Assembly: GCA_016801845.1 (NCBI GenBank) | Contig: CM028925.1 | Span: 4,068,501-4,132,500, forward strand | Origin: Polydactylus sextarius | Lineage: Eukaryota > Chordata > Actinopteri > Polynemidae | Reading direction: 5' to 3' | DNA: 64,000 nt | Shown here: piece by piece, positions 59,763 to 64,000 of the stretch | Position numbering within the stretch: position 1 is the first letter of the stretch | Layout: the number at the start of each line of letters is the position of its first letter | Position numbers and translations under genes: made by a program | The notes under the pieces: model-generated | What the model was told of the DNA's origin: nothing | Seen by the model: the letters and a program-made list of their open reading frames with translations, nothing else | Database searches by the model: none

Positions 59763-60328
59763 TATAATGATAACGTGGAGGAAGGAACACCGTCGATAAC
59801 TTTGATAGGTGATTGTGACTGCGTATTGATCAGGTTGGGATCAGAGGACAGCGAGCAGCTCGCGTTACGAGTTGGTCGGTGGGAAACGCTCGCCGGGGCG
59901 AAATCCAACTCCTCTTCCTCCGTCGTTTTCTCTCGCTCTCGCTCCACCAGTGCTTCCCTCGCGTACACACTTTTGACATCAATCTTCAGACTGTTAAAGG
60001 ACGAACGGGCCTGAATCAGTCGAAGAGATCCAATCCAAAATCATCAGATCTAGACTAAATGATTTTCCTTTATTGTCTGAATCATTCATAACAGTACCAG
60101 CGAAGCATTTCAACAGGTAAAGAGACAGGAAGTGAAAAAACAGATATGACAGCAGAGGCGTTTACATTTTTTATCATTCCGCCTTTGGCTAAAGGAGAAA
60201 TAGAAGCAAAAGCAGGAGAGTGGCATCTTCCCAAAACTCCTCTGACAGTGCGTTGATTTACCTTAAATCAAACAGAGCGACTCATAAAAAAAGATGTTTC
60301 TTCTTCTGTTTTTTTTTTTTTTTTTAAA
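59763..60328. other. non-coding, local CpG-rich patch
   Basis: At 59,850-59,960 CpG is frequent (ctcgcgttacgagttggtcg). Frames on both strands are open (79 and 68 residues) but carry no domain. I take it for a CpG-rich non-coding patch rather than an exon. Confidence 0.4.
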
Positions 60329-60374
60329 GAAACCCCCCCCAAACGTTTTTTTTTTTTTTTTTTGGGGGGGTTTC
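60329..60374. repeat. homopolymer hairpin GAAAC8AAA / TTTG7TTTC
   Basis: C8 at 60,333-60,340 with flanking GAAA and AAA, then a T-run, then TTT, G7 and TTTC ending at 60,374. The arms are complementary apart from one C. The loop is cg plus a T-run. An additional T-run precedes it and an A-run follows at 60,470-60,485. Confidence 0.9.
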
Positions 60375-60489
60375 AAATTAAGAGAAATTATCAATTTGAT
60401 AAATCGAGAGTTGAGAATCAATCTAAACCAATCAGACGTTGCTAAGAAAGACAAAAAACAAGCAAACAAAAAAAAAAAAAAAAAATGAA

Positions 60490-61380
60490 AACAACCTTCA
60501 ATTAACATAAATTCAGATATTTAATGTGCTTTCCAGAAAATGTGAAAATATTTCAGTACCATCTCTGTCACGGTTTTTCATATGATAAATTGTAACTAAT
60601 ATAATATTATACATTTAAATTCCTAAATAATAATGACATATTGAACCTTAACGTGATTTATATTATTCATCTATTGTTGTTGCTTTTTCACTGTTCATCA
60701 TAAAATATGATCATTTATCATTTCATGATTGTTTCCTAACTCTCTAATAAATATATAAGAAATATCTTTATATATTTTTTATTTCACATTTATTTCCAAG
60801 GATGTTATTGCAATTATTAAATTATAATAAAAGATTGTATCACAGAAACGATGTGAAATAATTAAATCAAATTAAAAACAATTTAACAAAAATAGCTGTT
60901 TTTATTTTTTATTTTTTTTAAATCTATAAACTGAAACTAACATAATTTATTATTATTAAACTATTACATTTATTTTTAGTAAATGTTGATGTAATTAAAA
61001 CAAACGAACTGCTCTCAGTGGATTATATCTATCTCTATATATTATATATGTTTCAGTTTGCAGCTGTTACAATCTTTCACTTCTGTTCAGAACAGTGAGT
61101 CAGGATATAAATCACCTACTGCCCCCTATCAGCCACATCTGGTACTGCAACTGGCTGCTATTGTTTCTGAGCAAATCAGGAAGTTTAAGATGTAAAGTTT
61201 TAAGGTTTTGATGGAAAAACAAAACATATTAAAAGATAAAAAGCATCCATGTTGATGGACACGGGAATAACTTAAAGCCTATTTCATGTCTTTATTTCTT
61301 CTTTTCTGTTACAAAATCTACAGATGTTGTATGTGAGCACGTGTGTTGAGTGAAGTTGCCTCAGATGCTTGAGGAGGAAG
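60490..61380. other. AT-rich non-coding upstream of P2
   Basis: Strongly AT-rich (60,500-61,060) with many AATAAA/TATTTATT-type runs. No gene was seen. Confidence 0.6.
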
Positions 61381-61620
61381 TCATCTCTCCCCTCGTTTAT
61401 TTAAGCCCCGCCTCCCTCTACGGACGGACCTAACGCTGATTGGTCAGCCTACTTTGCCTACTGTCTAGCAAGCGGCCAGCTTCTCTATTGGCTGAGAGGA
61501 GCCAGCGGGGGCGGGGTGGGTGAAGGGCTGCGCGCAGACGAGATGCAAATCCGCGCAGCAGATCGTGCCAGTAAAAAGCTCTGACGCACCGCACGGCGAT
61601 GTCCATTCATGTAGAGAGGA
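61381..61620 (+). promoter_or_regulatory. CpG-rich promoter, candidate runx proximal promoter P2
   Basis: After an AT-rich kilobase the composition switches abruptly to CpG-rich. Visible elements: GC box-type CCCCGCCTCC (61,406-61,415), two inverted CCAAT boxes (ATTGG at 61,439-61,443 and 61,487-61,491), a GGGGGCGGGG Sp1-type box (61,507-61,516) and an octamer ATGCAAAT (61,543-61,550). No TATA box is present. RUNX P2 promoters in vertebrates are CpG-rich and TATA-less, which fits. CpG density stays high through the exon to about 62,560. Confidence 0.65.
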
Positions 61621-62199
61621 GAGAGGGAGAGACATAGTAGAGCAAGGAGAGAGAGGGAGACAGTGTGTAGTGTGTAACGTTACAGTGGGATCAGAATGAG
61701 CAGATTTAGTTTTTGAAATAAATTTACTTCAGTTTGACTTTTTTCCCCTCGTTCTTACGCTTGTTTGGCTTGTTTCGTTTCGCTTTTGACGCAAAAAAAA
61801 AAAACATGTGTGGAAGTTTAAAAACCGCCGCGAGGACACCCACGAAGCTGTGAAGACTTTGAAAAGAGAAAACTCATCCCAGCTGTCAGAGTGACTTTAT
61901 GTTACACGGACAAGACGAGAACATGAGAATATTTCTGTGAACTTTGTTTGGAAATCTTGCTTTTCTTCTTTTTACGCACCGAAGCGCGTTTGGGAAAAAA
62001 AAAAAAAAAAAAAACGCGCCGCAACTCGACTAAAAAGCGATTCCCCCTCCCAGACAAATAAAACAACAACGTGAATCTTCTGAAGAATAACTTATATTAA
62101 AAAAAACAAGAATCCTGCCCTCGTGCTGCAAACAAGAAAAAGAAGAAGAGAGCGAAGATCGGGGAAGTTGAGTATCTGTGGACGCACTGTGGCGCACAA
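61621..62199 (+). other. 5' leader of the candidate P2 transcript
   Basis: Purine-rich start (gagagagggagacagtgtgt), several upstream ATGs (61,695, 61,806, 61,898 and 61,923 approximately) and A-runs at 61,792-61,804 and 61,997-62,013. The frame of the main ATG is closed by TAA at 62,098-62,100, and no other in-frame ATG lies between. Long leaders with upstream ATGs are known for the RUNX1 P2 transcript. Confidence 0.45.
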
Positions 62200-62227
62200 A
62201 TGGTGTTTCTGTGGGACGCGAAATACG
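62200..62227 (+). CDS. runx: candidate alternative first coding exon (runx P2), MVFLWDAKY
   Basis: The first ATG after the in-frame stop (G at +4) encodes MVFLWDAKY plus one base G, then GT at 62,228-62,229. This leaves phase 1, exactly as the P1 exon does, so both would join a shared exon whose first codon completes to Asp. The CpG promoter just upstream and the position 23.5 kb after P1 support a second runx promoter. Two cautions apply. The donor GTACAA is weak. In mammals the P2 exon is continuous with the shared exon and starts MRIPVD, whereas here the N-terminus would be fish-specific and separately spliced. It might instead be the first exon of another gene. Confidence 0.5.
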
Positions 62228-62932
62228 GTACAACTCCTGTTTGTTTTTTATATATATTCATACTTATTTATTATATTTCCATAATGTTGCAGTTAAATAT
62301 GAATACTTATAATTAATTATAGATAACTTTAAGATAAAAAAAAGATGTTTCTCTTTCGCCGGATGAACTAACAGCGCAAAATCGTCATAGCGCCTGACGA
62401 GAAAATAAATCAAATAAAATCACCGTTCATCCAAACTGTCGTCGGTGCGTCGTTACGCGCCGCTTTAACCTTCCAGAGCAGCTCGTTTCACGACTGTTTA
62501 CGAGTCAGTCGCCACCACTTTTATCATCAGTCTCTGTTTTAATTCAAGGTAAAAAAAAAAAAAAAATCAGTGAAACGCGTCTTCCTGAAGTGTTCGTAGT
62601 GGTTTTTGTTAGCGATCCTCTGTGTGTGTGTGTGTGTGTCTTTGATGCTGCTGATGGTGATCATATCAGTCTGCGCACGTTGACTTTGTTCTGTTTATAT
62701 TTTAGAGCTGCTTTTCTTTTCTCTCTTTTCTAGGGCCTCAGTGTGTCTTCCCTTGTCGATGTAGCTTCATGATTCACAGGCACAAACATTGACACCCTCA
62801 GAAAATCTGAGTTCATTCAAAAACATAAAAAAACTAATAGTTTCTTACACACTAAAGCAAAGATAAGACTTTGACACATAACACTATGACTCAGTTGGAG
62901 ATCAGAATCCAGGCTTTATGTTTTCTATTATA

Positions 62933-62969
<37 letters not shown>

Positions 62970-63190
62970 GTTAGGCTGACATGGGTCACCAGTACTTTAC
63001 AGAACTACATGGATGATTATTATTGTGACGTTATATTACACTATTAGTGTTCACATTATTATGGTGACATGAACAGAGATTTGCGTCAATCTGCAACATT
63101 GTAAAGACGTGTTTTATCAAACAAAGTCAGAGAGAAACTGCAGGATTATTGACTGTGTGTCTGTGGCGTCTAGTGTTAAAACCACTCAGC

Positions 63191-63195
<5 letters not shown>
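62228..63195. other. candidate intron after the P2 exon
   Basis: CpG-rich to about 62,560, then ordinary. An (AT)17 tract lies at 62,935-62,968 and a (TG)9 run at 62,622-62,639. No Runt-domain or DPSTSRRF-type exon was found up to the window end. Confidence 0.5.

Positions 63196-63222
<27 letters not shown>
63196..63222. repeat. (GT)13 microsatellite
   Basis: Pure GT tract. Confidence 0.93.
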
Positions 63223-64000
63223 CGTCTTCAAAACTGTAAACCAAACTCCAAAACCGCCGGCATGTGGCTTCAATTGTGGATTGGCTGACTGACAAAGCAA
63301 CGGAGCCACTGATACTGCAGACAGACGGACTCACAGACAGACAGACAAGACAGAGCTGACTCTGCTTTTTAATTCCCACTTTTCCAACGCAGGTGGTCTC
63401 ACATTTACTCCGTCGCTCCATTTTATATTTATATTTTTCTATTGACGTCAACTTCTCACCAAAAAAACCAAACAAAACACACAATTTTTTTTCTTTTCTT
63501 TTTTTCTCATAGACGATTTAGAAAAAAAAACAAAAACAACTGCTGCTGCTGCTCTCTTTAGTTTCATGACCACTCACTCTGGTATTCAAGCCAGTATGAC
63601 TGTGGTGTGTGTCATACACTGTAAATATATACGTTGGGTATAGGTGCGTGTGCGCGCGCTTATGTCATAAATCCTGTTTGTCTCTGTTAAAAACTATTTC
63701 TGTCCATTTTCATATTTACTGGTATTTATGTATGTTTCACATTTATATTCTGGCTTATATTTGATATATTTTACTCATATATTTGTTTTGTTTTTTTAAT
63801 ATTTAGATTTCACTGAAATATAAGACGTTGTTTACTCCGAAGCCATAAAAACATACCTGCAATATTTAACTTAATGAAAAAAAAAAAAAAAAAGTAAAAA
63901 TGAGTTGAAATGAAATGAATGGGAACTAATTGTTTCTACTCCTCCAGTCTGGTACATAATAATAATAATAATAATAAATAATAATATGTAATAATCAATT
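63223..64000. other. non-coding to window end
   Basis: T- and A-rich runs at 63,486-63,506 and 63,879-63,894, an alternating purine-pyrimidine patch gtgcgtgtgcgcgcgc at 63,643-63,658 and an (AAT)n tract at 63,957-63,985. No exon was recognised. Confidence 0.5.

Noticed and set aside
59775..60014. Coding exon in the CpG-rich patch (open on both strands)
   Set aside because: No domain, no splice sites fitting the frames, and both strands open equally, as expected from CpG-rich sequence depleted in stop codons.
62030..62233. 67-residue minus-strand frame opposite the P2 exon
   Set aside because: Shadow of the CpG-rich leader; the plus-strand promoter and exon explain the region better.

Overview
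The window is nuclear DNA of a vertebrate, almost certainly a teleost fish. Three observations support this. It carries the distal (P1) first coding exon of a runx transcription factor gene. It contains worn fragments of retroelements common in fish genomes: a Rex3-like RTE element, a Neptune/Penelope-like GIY-YIG element, Tc1 transposase remains, tRNA-derived SINEs and short inverted-repeat transposons. It is also extremely rich in (CA)n/(TG)n microsatellites, one of them 191 bp long. I see no operon, bacterial gene, virus or CRISPR array. Nearly all long open frames here are CA/TG or purine tracts read through.

Layout. Positions 1-36,200 hold no gene I can defend. This part is non-coding DNA with microsatellites, transposon relics and several families of local repeats, some present in both orientations. 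Positions 36,200-38,641 lead into the runx P1 promoter, with scattered RUNX-type motifs and a tandem TGTGGT pair 137-149 bases before the start codon. The P1 exon (38,642-38,699) encodes MASNSIFESLTAYQSAFLR and ends in a textbook splice donor. Positions 38,700 to about 61,380 would be P1-P2 intron: microsatellites, LINE, Penelope and Tc1 relics, a TATA-driven short ORF at 58,303-58,671, and two clusters of GATA/ETS/E-box motifs that are enhancer candidates. Positions 61,380-62,600 form a CpG-rich promoter with two CCAAT boxes, GC boxes and an octamer. It is followed by a leader and a tiny coding exon (62,200-62,227, MVFLWDAKY) that ends in the same splice phase as the P1 exon. I read it as a candidate proximal (P2) first exon of the same gene. 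The shared exons encoding the Runt domain are not in the window and should lie beyond position 64,000.

How the parts fit. If the reading is right, two promoters about 23.5 kb apart produce two runx proteins with different N-termini, both spliced in phase 1 into a common exon beginning with Asp. The P1 N-terminus matches RUNX1 and RUNX3 equally well (11 of 19 residues each, by eye against recalled human sequences) and RUNX2 less well, so I do not choose between runx1 and runx3. The rest of the window is regulatory or repeat DNA. Its main novelty is structural: a six-copy short inverted-repeat element, an inverted duplication at 28 and 34.6 kb, a tandem duplication at 17.5 kb and a perfect 22-bp hairpin at 56.55 kb.
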